This document shows positions 6,172 through 15,162 of a DNA stretch of 37,001 nt, piece after piece. This DNA comes from Syntrophorhabdales bacterium (GTDB lineage: Bacteria; Desulfobacterota; Syntrophorhabdia; Syntrophorhabdales; Syntrophorhabdaceae), in assembly GCA_018052995.1 (NCBI GenBank), contig JAGPMK010000020.1, forward strand, positions 1-37,001. Reading direction: 5' to 3'. Each line of letters opens with the position of its first letter. Within the stretch, counting starts at the first letter, position 1. The translations under genes and the position numbers were made by a program. Under the pieces are notes generated by a model, which searched no databases, was not told where the DNA came from, and saw only the letters and a program-made list of their open reading frames with translations.

Positions 6172-8073
6172 ATGCACCCGTGTATCCTAAAAAATACCCT
6201 TATATCACCGTCAGGCATCAAAAGGCTCATGGCAAAACCTGAGGATAAGGATATCTATACATCCATATACAAACACCTCCAGATGTTTGAGGATAAAAAA
6301 AAGTTTGCCAGTGAGATACATACAGAGATACACCTTGTAAAACCAATAATCAAGACCCTGGGACTCTTCTATGAAACAAAGCCTGCTTTCTTTGAGGAGG
6401 GTGTTAGGCCTCCTGATATTGCCCTATTCCATACAGAGGATGCAAGGTTTAATGCATCACAACTCTGGGGGTCAAGGGAATATTATGACAACACCCTCGG
6501 CATCATCCTTGTAAAGAGATACGGCAGGACACTCCAGAAAGGCATAAGTGGTTTCTACCTTGAATTCGAAAACAGGTTACCCTTGTTTCAGATCCTCTAT
6601 ATATTGAAGAAGACAAAGACGCCATGGGGTATCCTCACCAATGGAAAAAACTGGATCCTTGTAAAAAAACCTCAAGATTTTGAGACGCAGCTTATAGAGA
6701 TAGATATAGAGTATCCCTCGGCTACCAGCGACCTCAAACCCATCCATCTTTTCTCTCAAATATTCTCCCCTGAGGGCCTATTAAAGACCATACCCGAGAT
6801 ATTAGAGGAGGAAAGGGAGGGCCTCCTCGGCATGTTAAGGGTAAAAAAAGAGGCACTTACAAAGGGGATAAGGGGCAGGGAAAAGAAGGCAAGTGTATAT
6901 CCTGTGTTATGCGACACCTATTATGAGATATTCAAGGATGGCTGCCTCCCAGAGACAGAGGGATACCTTAAGGAAAGGGATGTAAGACTTGACCTCAAGA
7001 CACCTGTGGCAACAGATACCATAAACCCATACAATGCCCCCCATATATTTGGCTATTTGTTTTCACTGAAGGCCAAACAGACAGGGATTGATATGGATTT
7101 CATACTTGATAATCTTTTTGATGGAAAAAGATACACAAAGGAGTCTGTGCTGAACCTCAAGATCCTTGAAATGACCCCTAATTTTGGTTCCATCACATCC
7201 TGTATAATAGAGGGTCTTGCCTACATATCCTTTAATCTGCCATACAGTGAAAAAAATACCTTTAATACTGAGTGGGAGGATGAACAAGGACTGAAAAAAC
7301 ACATACTCGAGACAGTCCTATACGGTGTAGAGAGGTCCCATATTGCCTATGATATATTTCAGGATTCCATGTTCAGAAGGTTTGGCTTTAAATCAAGGCA
7401 CCTCAGACTGGGGAATCCCCTTATAGGGATGTCCATGGAAGATCTAAAAAACCATATGGAAACAAAAGACCAGATGGAGCTATTTAATAAAAACCCCATG
7501 GAGGTTCTCACAGAGCTGAGGGGGATGTTCAGGCAGTTTTACTCCCTATCCGATAGAATAAAAGAGGACATGGTGGAGAGGGGCCGCATCGAGGCAACAC
7601 TTAACATATATATTAACAGGATAAGGGATGTCATGGATGTCATCACATCCACATACTTTGTAAAAGGGATAGACAAAAAGAAGGTCCAGGGGCTTATATC
7701 CGTCCTTGGTGCTGATGAGCCCACATGGGATGCAATAAGAAAGAGTAGCTGGTTTATAGAGGCAAGAGAGGCTGCAATGAGAAATGGATTCTTCCATTTT
7801 GAGATAGAGTTCCCCTTTCTCCTCAACGATGCCTTTGACCTCATATTTGTCCAACCAGGCTCAACATACATCTGGGAGCAGGATCTTCCGGTTATTGAGC
7901 TTACAAAGGCGTATATCAAGAGGGGATCTTCTTACATGAGGCAAGATGGAAGGCTGGTAGTTATTGCACCAGGCTTTGAGGATAGCCTCATGGCAGAGCT
8001 CGAGGGTTCTAAAAAATATAAGACAGAGAAAAGAGATGACCTGATTATATTAAGCAAGAAAAGGATGGTTTAG
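6172..8073 (+). CDS. Type IIG restriction-modification-like protein with eroded catalytic motifs
   Basis: A 633-aa intact frame that follows the layout of Eco57I-type enzymes. An N-terminal nuclease-like region has PDIALF (81-86), ILVKRYG (112-118) and WGILTNG (152-158); active relatives read E-A-K where this has L-V-K. The methyltransferase part has ILEMTPNFGS (331-340) in place of motif I DPACGSG, then YGVERSHIAYDI (384-395), RLGNPLIG (412-419), and FDLIFVQPGS (555-564) in place of FDVVIGNPPY. All three catalytic sites therefore look lost while the scaffold is kept. It stops soon after motif IV, without a target-recognition domain. It lies 30 bases after the preceding gene, same strand. The ATG at 6172 has no ribosome site; ATG 6229 (AAAAGG upstream) is an alternative. 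Confidence 0.65.
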   Translation: MHPCILKNTLISPSGIKRLMAKPEDKDIYTSIYKHLQMFEDKKKFASEIHTEIHLVKPIIKTLGLFYETKPAFFEEGVRPPDIALFHTEDARFNASQLWGSREYYDNTLGIILVKRYGRTLQKGISGFYLEFENRLPLFQILYILKKTKTPWGILTNGKNWILVKKPQDFETQLIEIDIEYPSATSDLKPIHLFSQIFSPEGLLKTIPEILEEEREGLLGMLRVKKEALTKGIRGREKKASVYPVLCDTYYEIFKDGCLPETEGYLKERDVRLDLKTPVATDTINPYNAPHIFGYLFSLKAKQTGIDMDFILDNLFDGKRYTKESVLNLKILEMTPNFGSITSCIIEGLAYISFNLPYSEKNTFNTEWEDEQGLKKHILETVLYGVERSHIAYDIFQDSMFRRFGFKSRHLRLGNPLIGMSMEDLKNHMETKDQMELFNKNPMEVLTELRGMFRQFYSLSDRIKEDMVERGRIEATLNIYINRIRDVMDVITSTYFVKGIDKKKVQGLISVLGADEPTWDAIRKSSWFIEAREAAMRNGFFHFEIEFPFLLNDAFDLIFVQPGSTYIWEQDLPVIELTKAYIKRGSSYMRQDGRLVVIAPGFEDSLMAELEGSKKYKTEKRDDLIILSKKRMV

Positions 8074-8085
8074 ATTTCATATTAT

Positions 8086-8808
8086 TTATAGCTCTATCTC
8101 CATCCCCTCTTCACCGAGAAGATAGGGCTCATAGAGCACCCCCTTGAAATCATCCCAGGCAGGGTACAGATGACTCAGGATAACCTTTTTGGGCATTGCC
8201 TCATCCACAATCTTTGCAAGGAGACTTAGATTCAGATGCCCCCTTACCCTCCGTTCAGGGAAAGAGCACTCTGTTATGAGCAGATCTGCCCCCTTTGCAA
8301 GCCCTGAAAGCCTCTTTGTGTATGCTGTATCACCAGAGAATACAATACTTTTTTTATCCTCGATCCTTACGGCTATGCTCTCTTTGTTGTGATTTACAGG
8401 TTTTGTGGTGATTGCCACATCCCCATAGTCAATCCCTTGGTCTGACATAACCACTAACTTAAGTTTATAGTGATTGGGCAGTATCCAGGGATATACCTGG
8501 GATAGCCCCCTGAAAAACCTCCTGAAACCAGGACCCCCTATTATGGTTAAAGGTCTCTCTCTCGGCTTAATCCCATAGTTACAGGCAAAGAGAAATGTGG
8601 AGAGATCTGCTGTGTGGTCTACATGAAAATGGGTAAGTATTATAAGGTCTATGTCATTTACGCAATAACCATACTCAAGAAGCCTCCTTACCACAGAGGG
8701 ACCTACATCAATGAGTATCCTAAACCCCCCTGCCATGACAAGATAGGATGAGGATAGTCTCTTTAGGGATGGGATAGAGGTGCCTGTGCCGAGGATCTTG
8801 ACCTTCAT
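8086..8808 (-). CDS. MBL-fold metal hydrolase (RNase Z-like group)
   Basis: A 240-aa metallo-beta-lactamase-fold protein. THFHVDH (59-65) is the HxHxDH metal motif, and later metal-site candidates are the His of PVNHNKES, the Asp of FSGDTAY and the His of LSHLYPAWD. The start, KILGTGTSIPS, is typical of the RNase Z/ElaC-like branch, but the long exosite arm of true RNase Z is not evident, so the substrate is open (RNA or a small phosphoester). Its ATG overlaps the stop of the upstream epimerase gene by 4 bases (ATGA), so it is the last gene of this minus-strand run. Confidence 0.8.
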   Translation of the reverse strand: MKVKILGTGTSIPSLKRLSSSYLVMAGGFRILIDVGPSVVRRLLEYGYCVNDIDLIILTHFHVDHTADLSTFLFACNYGIKPRERPLTIIGGPGFRRFFRGLSQVYPWILPNHYKLKLVVMSDQGIDYGDVAITTKPVNHNKESIAVRIEDKKSIVFSGDTAYTKRLSGLAKGADLLITECSFPERRVRGHLNLSLLAKIVDEAMPKKVILSHLYPAWDDFKGVLYEPYLLGEEGMEIEL

Positions 8809-9761
8809 CTTTTATTTAGATACCAGTCCACAGTCTCTGATATGCCCTTCTTGAGATTGTATTGTGCCTCCCAGCCAAGCTCTGAGGCAGCCTTTTTAGG
8901 ATTTAGTGTGCTTACTTTTATATCCCCTGGTCTTGCCATATCCCTTTTTGGCTCGTCAAAGGTATGGGGTATTGCAACACCCTTTGCCCTTAAGGTCTTT
9001 ATTATCTCCTCATATAGCTCAAGGGTGGTGGTGCCTCTGCCTGTGCCGATATTGTATATGCCCACCCTATCTGTCCTGGTGGCTATGATATTTGCCCTGG
9101 CGATATCCCCGACATAACAGTAATCCCTTATCATGCCCTGGGGTTCTTGGGGAAAATGATTTAATGTAGGATGCACCCCATCAATCAGCTTCTCTGTAAA
9201 AATGGCAACAACACCTGCCTCACCGTGGGGTATCTGCCTGGGACCATAGACATTGCTGTATCGTAATACAGTATATCCCATGCCATACTGACCATAGAAA
9301 AACCTTATATACTTCTCGCTGGATAGCTTTGATATGGCATAGGGCGATGCAGGTTCAGGGACATAGTCCTCGCCCGTGGGAACCACATCTGCATCACCAT
9401 ATATGGCACCCCCCGTGGATGAGAATATAAACTTTTTCACACTGTATCGGATGCACAGCTGAAGAAGCCTTATAGTGCCCTTTATATTCACCTCTGCATC
9501 AAAAAGTGGGTCCTCCACAGAAAGGGGGACAGATATCTGGGCAGCATGGTGGTTTACTATATCGGGTCTTTCCTTTTTAAATATCTCCTCTATACTATCT
9601 CTGCATATATCATCCACATATAGCCTTGCCTTTTCATTCCTATTCTCTTTTCTCCCTGTTGAGAGATTATCTATAATTGCCACATCATAACCATTATCCA
9701 CATAGGCATCCACCACATTAGAACCTATAAAACCACAACCGCCTGTAACAAGAACCTTCAT
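8805..9761 (-). CDS. NAD-dependent nucleotide-sugar epimerase (GalE-like)
   Basis: A 318-aa extended short-chain dehydrogenase. It begins MKVLVTGGCGFIGSNVV with the GxxGxxG NAD motif. Catalytic residues are visible as FSSTGGAIYGD (Ser/Thr) and SPYAISK (Tyr-x3-Lys). The family converts UDP-glucose/galactose or related sugars, and the exact substrate cannot be told. An ATG at 9773 is possible, but GGAGGGG sits between it and the ATG at 9761, so 9761 is the likely start and matches the family N-terminus. It may supply sugars for surface polysaccharide. Confidence 0.88.
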   Translation of the reverse strand: MKVLVTGGCGFIGSNVVDAYVDNGYDVAIIDNLSTGRKENRNEKARLYVDDICRDSIEEIFKKERPDIVNHHAAQISVPLSVEDPLFDAEVNIKGTIRLLQLCIRYSVKKFIFSSTGGAIYGDADVVPTGEDYVPEPASPYAISKLSSEKYIRFFYGQYGMGYTVLRYSNVYGPRQIPHGEAGVVAIFTEKLIDGVHPTLNHFPQEPQGMIRDYCYVGDIARANIIATRTDRVGIYNIGTGRGTTTLELYEEIIKTLRAKGVAIPHTFDEPKRDMARPGDIKVSTLNPKKAASELGWEAQYNLKKGISETVDWYLNKR

Positions 9762-9851
9762 TATCCCCTCCATGTAAAATAGACCCTTAGATCCCGTAAA
9801 TCTCCATCATTAATTTTAATTTTATGACCAAACCTGTGGCAGTAGGGTGAG

Positions 9852-11474
9852 CTATAACTCTATAACCTTTGCCTCTATCATGCCGTCTATGGCGAGTATC
9901 TCGCTTAAGACCTCCTCACCAATAGGGTTATCAACAGACACAAAGGCTACCTCCTCACCTGTATGCTGTCTTGATACACTTAAGCCTGATATGTTTATCC
10001 TGTGATTTCCCAGTATTGTCCCCACCTTGCCTATGATACCGGGTCTGTCGAATATCCGAAAGTGCAAAAATGTCCCCTCAGGGATAACATCAAGATGGAA
10101 TCTGTCAAGAAGGACTATCCTGCCCAGTTTATCCGAGAATACTGTCCCTGCTATGGAAAGCTCCTCTTTGTCTGTCTTAAGGATAAATAGTATGAGATCA
10201 TTAAACTTGTCATACTGCTCTGTCTTTGTCTCCTCAACAGTGATATTTCTATCCTTTGCCAGATAGGGTGCGTTTATATATGTCACTGACTCTTGGATAT
10301 AGACACCTAGAAAACCCTTAAGGCCTGCTATGGTAAAGGGCTGATAGCTGAAGGGCACATCGAATTTTCTCTCACAGAGGTCTTCTTCAAAGTTCTTGCC
10401 TATCATAATAATCCTGATTGACTCAGGCCTGCCCCTGGCAATCTGGGCAGCAAGCCTGCCTATCTTCTCTGTAAGATTAAAATACAACTGGAGATTCTCA
10501 GTAAGCTGTGATTTCATAAAGGGTATATTGACTGCATTCTGGTATGGCCTTCCATGGAGGGCATTTACAACCTGCTCTGCAATAATACGGGCAACTGCCT
10601 CCTGCCCCTCCATTGTGTTTGCGCCAATATGGGGTGTTGCAAAGACATTCTCAAGCTCGAGGAGCCTGTTTCTTTTAGGTGGCTCCTCTTCAAATACATC
10701 AACCCCTGCAGCAAAGACCTTACCGCTTTTTAATGCCTCATACAGGTCATTTTCATTTACAATACCTCCCCGGGCACAGTTGACGAATATGACATTATCC
10801 TTCATAAGCCCTATCTCCCTTGCAGTAATCATATTCTTTGTGGCGGCAGTAAGAGGGGTATGAAAGGTAATGATATCAACCTCTTTCAGGAGATCTTCAA
10901 GCCTGTCATAGAGCATAACACCAAGGGAGTCAGCCTTACTTTTTTTGATATAGGGGTCATAGGCGATAACCTTCATGCCAAAACTCTTTGCCCTTGTGGC
11001 AACATTGCCTCCTATCCTACCAAGACCTACTATCCCGAGGACCTTATTATGGAGCTCTACACCCATAAACCTCTTTCTGTCCCATTTACCGCTTTTTAGT
11101 GAATCATTTGCCAGGGGTATCTTTCTTGCCGCTGCAAGCATGATACCCAAAGTAAGCTCGGTTGCTGCCAGGGTGTTGCCTGTAGGGGCATTCATAACAA
11201 TAATACCCTTTTTGCTTGCCGCCTCTATATCGATGTTATCCACGCCTACCCCTGCCCTGCCTATAATCTTAAGCCTTCCGGGGTTTTCTAAGAGGTCCTC
11301 TGTTATGGTTGTCCCACTCCTTGTGATTATAGCATCATAATTACCAATAATAGCCTTGAGCTCGTCATGTTTTATCCCTGCCCTTATGTCTATCTCTATA
11401 TCCCTGCTTCTTGACAGGACCTCAATGCCGTCATTAGATAGGTTATCTGTTATAAGAACCTTGTATTGTTTCAT
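9852..11474 (-). CDS. serA: D-3-phosphoglycerate dehydrogenase, long form
   Basis: A 540-aa enzyme for the first step of serine synthesis, oxidising 3-phosphoglycerate with NAD. The NAD motif GLGRIGG is at 150-156. The catalytic set is R235 (NCARGG), the Glu of DVFEEEP (about 262) and H282 (TPHIGA). After the catalytic core come an intervening (ASB) domain of about 320-460 and a C-terminal ACT domain (about 467-540), the usual site of serine feedback. Length and domain order match the long bacterial form. An AGGTGAT ribosome site precedes the ATG. It follows the acyltransferase gene on the same strand after about 60 bases. Confidence 0.96.
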   Translation of the reverse strand: MKQYKVLITDNLSNDGIEVLSRSRDIEIDIRAGIKHDELKAIIGNYDAIITRSGTTITEDLLENPGRLKIIGRAGVGVDNIDIEAASKKGIIVMNAPTGNTLAATELTLGIMLAAARKIPLANDSLKSGKWDRKRFMGVELHNKVLGIVGLGRIGGNVATRAKSFGMKVIAYDPYIKKSKADSLGVMLYDRLEDLLKEVDIITFHTPLTAATKNMITAREIGLMKDNVIFVNCARGGIVNENDLYEALKSGKVFAAGVDVFEEEPPKRNRLLELENVFATPHIGANTMEGQEAVARIIAEQVVNALHGRPYQNAVNIPFMKSQLTENLQLYFNLTEKIGRLAAQIARGRPESIRIIMIGKNFEEDLCERKFDVPFSYQPFTIAGLKGFLGVYIQESVTYINAPYLAKDRNITVEETKTEQYDKFNDLILFILKTDKEELSIAGTVFSDKLGRIVLLDRFHLDVIPEGTFLHFRIFDRPGIIGKVGTILGNHRINISGLSVSRQHTGEEVAFVSVDNPIGEEVLSEILAIDGMIEAKVIEL

Positions 11475-11533
11475 GTCATCACCTAAGATATTTTTTTAAA
11501 GAGAATATCATTGAAGATTATAAAAAATCAAGT

Positions 11534-12415
11534 TCAGGTATTCCTGCCCCATCTCCTGTGAACCCAGAACCATTCATCCGGTGCCTTAAGTATTATGGAT
11601 TCAAGAAATGTGTTTATCCTTCTTAAATTTTCCAGGATAAGGTCGTTTATATTGCCCTTTCTCGCCATGATCACAGGTTCATTGCATACAACCCTGTATC
11701 TCAGAAAACCCTCACGGACAAGATAGACAGGGATAACAGGGGAACCTGTCTTCATTGCCACAACAGCGATACCCTTATTTGTGGATACCTTCTCCCCAAA
11801 GAAATCCACATATACACCCCTTGAACGCTTCTCCCTCTGATCAGCAAGGACAGCAACAATCCTGTTTTCCTTAAGATGTCTCATAATATCCATGCCCGTG
11901 CCCTCATTGGGTATAATCTTAAGCCCTGTTATAGCCCTCATCCTATTGAGAAAATTATTCAAAAGGATATGTCTTTTCAGGGGACGGGCAAGGACTATAA
12001 CATCGTGATTTAGAAGGACAGATGTTATACCCATAATCTCCCAGTTTGAATAGTGGAATATAACTGCGAGGACACCCTTACCCATGGCGAGGGCGTTGTC
12101 TATATACCCCCTGTTTTCCAGGGAGAATCTCTCTGGATATGCATCCTTTTTCACATAGGGGATAAGGAGCATCTCTACAAAGTTTATACCGAATTTCTCA
12201 AAGCAACCCTTTGCTATCCTTTGTATCTCATTGATATCCCTGTCTCTGAATACCCTTTTCAGGTTAGAGATGGCAACAAGTCTCCTTTTTCTCAAGAGGT
12301 GGTATGCACACCTGCCAAAAAAAACACCAATGCCCCTCTGAAGGGTCTCAGGCAGGACACGGAGACACTGCTGGATTGTCTTAATTATGCATATGAGAAA
12401 AAGGTCAGTAATCAC
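11534..12415 (-). CDS. LpxL/HtrB-type lysophospholipid acyltransferase
   Basis: A 293-aa membrane-associated acyltransferase of the lipid A late-acylation family. The HxxxxE motif is FHYSNWE (H121, E126), followed by a conserved ADQREKRSRGVYVDFFG region and the family's C-terminal PDEWFWVHRRW. An N-terminal hydrophobic helix (about 1-20) would anchor it. The substrate is most likely a lipid A precursor, which implies a Gram-negative outer membrane. The ATG overlaps the end of the Trm112-like gene by 4 bases. It could also be a related acyltransferase for another glycolipid. Confidence 0.88.
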   Translation of the reverse strand: MITDLFLICIIKTIQQCLRVLPETLQRGIGVFFGRCAYHLLRKRRLVAISNLKRVFRDRDINEIQRIAKGCFEKFGINFVEMLLIPYVKKDAYPERFSLENRGYIDNALAMGKGVLAVIFHYSNWEIMGITSVLLNHDVIVLARPLKRHILLNNFLNRMRAITGLKIIPNEGTGMDIMRHLKENRIVAVLADQREKRSRGVYVDFFGEKVSTNKGIAVVAMKTGSPVIPVYLVREGFLRYRVVCNEPVIMARKGNINDLILENLRRINTFLESIILKAPDEWFWVHRRWGRNT

Positions 12416-12597
12416 CCTTTGTTATCAGCGTTAATAGGGACTGCCTCATCGATGAGCATTATAGGTATATCCTCCCTTATGGGATACATGAGGCTGCACC
12501 TATCACATATAAGTCCATCCTGCCCCTCATTAAGGTAGATATCCCCCTTGCATCTGGGACAGCAGAGTATATCCAGTAGCTCTTTTTTTATAGGCAT
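12412..12597 (-). CDS. Trm112-family small zinc-ribbon protein (YcaR-like)
   Basis: A 61-aa protein, MPIKKELLDILCCPRCKG..., with two CxxC pairs (CPRC and CDRC) followed by YPIREDIPIML, the signature of the Trm112/YcaR family. Eukaryotic and archaeal Trm112 activate methyltransferases; the bacterial role is poorly defined. YcaR-like genes commonly sit with lipid A genes, and here it overlaps the LpxL-like acyltransferase by 4 bases. Confidence 0.9.
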   Translation of the reverse strand: MPIKKELLDILCCPRCKGDIYLNEGQDGLICDRCSLMYPIREDIPIMLIDEAVPINADNKG

Positions 12598-12627
12598 TAG
12601 AGTCTCCTTATATATGCGCCCTCGTGG

Positions 12628-14331
12628 CTATTTCTCTTTATAGCTGTTTCGAAGGATATCCCCCAGGGTAGAAAAGGCGCTGTTGTTGTCCCTTGAAAGG
12701 TTCTCCATTGCGCTTTTTTCATCCATCTTTTTCAATGCCTTGATGCTTAATCCAATCCTCTTTTCCTTCTCATCGATGTTTAAGATAACAGCCTTTATCC
12801 TGTCATCTATCTTGAATACGTCATTGGGGTGTCTGCCCTGGAGGTCATCTATCTCAGAAAGATGTATGAGTCCCTCAACGCCATCCTCTATCTCTACGAA
12901 TATGCCAAAGTCTGTGATGCTCGTTATATAACCCTCTACAATATCCCTCTCCCTGTATTTCTCGCCTATACCCCTCCAGGGATCCTCCTTGAGTTTCTTT
13001 ATGCTCAGGGAGAACTTTTTATTCTCCTTGTCTATATTTAAGACAACAGCCTCTACAGCTGTCCCCTTTTTATATGTATCCTGTATGCCCTTTCTCCTTC
13101 TTGACCATGACACCTCAGAGGTATGAATAAGACCATCTACACCCTCATCTATACCAACAAACATACCAAAATCAGTCCAGTTCTTGACCCTTCCCTTTAC
13201 TATGGAGCCTATTGGATATCTAGCTACAAGCTCATCCCATGGATCAGGCAGAAGCTGTTTCAGCCCCAGGGATATCCTCTTTTTCTCTTTATCGACATCA
13301 AGGACAACAAGTTCGAGCCAATCATTCTTGTTCACGATCTTGCCTGGGCTTTTGAGTTTTTTATCCCAGCTCATCTCGCTTAGGTGCAAAAGCCCCTCCA
13401 CGCCCTGCTCCAGCTCCACAAAGACACCGTATTCAACAATACCTACAACCTTGCCCTTAACCCTTGTGCCGGGTGGGTATTTCTCATCTATCTTCTCCCA
13501 TGGGTCTGGCTTCAACCTCTTCATACTAATGGAGACCCTTTCCTTCTCTGGATCAAGCTCTATAATCTTTACCTTTATCTCATCACCCACCCTCAGATAC
13601 TCCTTAGGGTGTGTTATCCTGCCCCAGGTGATCTCATTCAGGTGGAGAAAGCCATCAACACCGCCTATATCCACAAAGGCGCCATAATCTGTTATGTTTC
13701 TCACAAACCCATACAATACCTGGTCAACCTTGGCATTCTTCCAGAATTCACCCTTCTTCTTCTCTCTCTCCTCCTCCACAAGCATCCTTCTTGAGACAAT
13801 AACATTGTTTTTTCTCTGATTTACCTTTATCACCTTGAACTTAAGGCGCCTGCCCACAAAGGAGGCAGGATTTTTAACTGGTTTGATGTCAACCTGGGAG
13901 ATGGGGAGAAAGGCATTGACACCTATATCCACAATAAAACCGCCCTTTACCTCTGATACAATATCACCCTCCACAGGTGTGCCATCCTCAAAGGATTTAT
14001 TTATCCTCTGCCATGTCCGTATATAATCCACCTTTTGCTTGGAGAGAATAAGGAGCCCAAACTCCCTTTCCCTCCCTGTTATCATAACCTCTACCTCGTC
14101 ACCCACATTAACCGCATACTCGCCATTTTTATTTAGAAACTCTGATTTGGGAACCCTCCCCTCTGATTTGAGGCCAACATCCACAATCACAGTATCAGAG
14201 TTGATATTTATAACCTTTCCCTTTAAGATGTTACCGCCTTCCTGAAGGCTCTTCATCGATGTCTCATAAAGCTCCCTCATCTCCTCTTCGGTATTTTCTT
14301 TTTGTGCTACTGTCTCAGCAATATCTGCCAT
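12628..14331 (-). CDS. rpsA: 30S ribosomal protein S1
   Basis: A 567-aa protein with six S1 RNA-binding repeats starting at about residues 34, 120, 204, 290, 376 and 463. The later ones show the repeated pattern G-x-V-x-x-I-x-D-x-G-x-F-V-x-[IL]-x-x-G-V-[DE]-G-[LF]-[LI]-H. It binds mRNA on the small subunit and promotes initiation. AGGGGG precedes the ATG closely. It follows ispH by only 9 bases, and the cmk-ispH-rpsA order is shared by many anaerobic bacteria. The two genes are separate here, unlike lineages in which IspH and S1 are fused. Confidence 0.96.
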   Translation of the reverse strand: MADIAETVAQKENTEEEMRELYETSMKSLQEGGNILKGKVININSDTVIVDVGLKSEGRVPKSEFLNKNGEYAVNVGDEVEVMITGREREFGLLILSKQKVDYIRTWQRINKSFEDGTPVEGDIVSEVKGGFIVDIGVNAFLPISQVDIKPVKNPASFVGRRLKFKVIKVNQRKNNVIVSRRMLVEEEREKKKGEFWKNAKVDQVLYGFVRNITDYGAFVDIGGVDGFLHLNEITWGRITHPKEYLRVGDEIKVKIIELDPEKERVSISMKRLKPDPWEKIDEKYPPGTRVKGKVVGIVEYGVFVELEQGVEGLLHLSEMSWDKKLKSPGKIVNKNDWLELVVLDVDKEKKRISLGLKQLLPDPWDELVARYPIGSIVKGRVKNWTDFGMFVGIDEGVDGLIHTSEVSWSRRRKGIQDTYKKGTAVEAVVLNIDKENKKFSLSIKKLKEDPWRGIGEKYRERDIVEGYITSITDFGIFVEIEDGVEGLIHLSEIDDLQGRHPNDVFKIDDRIKAVILNIDEKEKRIGLSIKALKKMDEKSAMENLSRDNNSAFSTLGDILRNSYKEK

Positions 14332-14340
14332 ATGTTCCCC

Positions 14341-15162
14341 CTAAAAATTTTTTACCTGCCGCTCTACCGTATCTATGAGAAAATCAGGAGTTGATGCCCC
14401 TCCTGTGATACCCACACGCTTTACACCTGAAAACCATCCAGGCTCCAGGTCTTTTTCTGTCTCAATATGATATGTCTTGGGTTGTAGCCTTCTGGCAAGC
14501 TCATAGAGCTTTGTTGTATTTGAACTATTTTTGCCTCCCACTATAAGCATCATATCCACCTTTTCAGCGAGCCTTGATGCCTCCTGTTTTCTCTTTGATG
14601 TGCTTGCACATATTGTATTATAGGCCCTCAACTCTTCAGCATCCCTTAACAAGCCTGCCACGATATCCACGAAAAAATCCTTCTCCAAGGTTGTCTGACT
14701 CACAACCCCTATCTTTCTGGCATTAATCGAATCAGGTTTCTGCAATACAATACCATCATTATCCAAATAACTCAATACACTTTTCACCTCTGGGTGTTCC
14801 CTCTCCCCCACTATAACAACCTTATAGCCCATTTTTTTCAGCATTATAGCGTATCTTCTCACCTTTTTAACAAAAGGACAGGTGGCATCTATGTATCTCA
14901 GACCGCTCTTTTTTATGTAATCCTCATCCTCTTTTTTTATGCCATGGGTTCTAAATACCACTATGCCATCCTCTATCTTTCTTACGTCATCCACAGGCCT
15001 GATACCCTTTTCCTCAAGCATCTCAACCATCTGTGGGTTATGGATTATGGGTCCTATTGTATATATCTTATCCCCGCCTGCCTGTGCCTCTTTAAGCACC
15101 ATCTTGATAGCCCTTTTCACACCCAAACAGAAACCTATGTCTTTTGTCTTAATAACCTCCAT
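14341..15162 (-). CDS. ispH: 4-hydroxy-3-methylbut-2-enyl diphosphate reductase
   Basis: A 273-aa [4Fe-4S] enzyme for the last step of the non-mevalonate isoprenoid pathway. Cluster cysteines are in GFCLGVKRA (C12), IDATCPFV and TICASTSKRKQE. RTHGI, the EREHPEV histidine and the GGKNSSNTTKL substrate-binding motif are also present. An open frame extends to 15210, but AGAGGGG lies just before twin ATGs at 15165 and 15162. The ATG at 15162 has the better spacing and gives the family N-terminus MEVIKTKDIGFCLGV. It overlaps the end of cmk by 14 bases. Confidence 0.95.
   Translation of the reverse strand: MEVIKTKDIGFCLGVKRAIKMVLKEAQAGGDKIYTIGPIIHNPQMVEMLEEKGIRPVDDVRKIEDGIVVFRTHGIKKEDEDYIKKSGLRYIDATCPFVKKVRRYAIMLKKMGYKVVIVGEREHPEVKSVLSYLDNDGIVLQKPDSINARKIGVVSQTTLEKDFFVDIVAGLLRDAEELRAYNTICASTSKRKQEASRLAEKVDMMLIVGGKNSSNTTKLYELARRLQPKTYHIETEKDLEPGWFSGVKRVGITGGASTPDFLIDTVERQVKNF

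Noticed and set aside
13123-13794. Open frames on the + strand across rpsA
   Set aside because: They arise from the repeated S1 codons read backwards and have no recognisable protein pattern.
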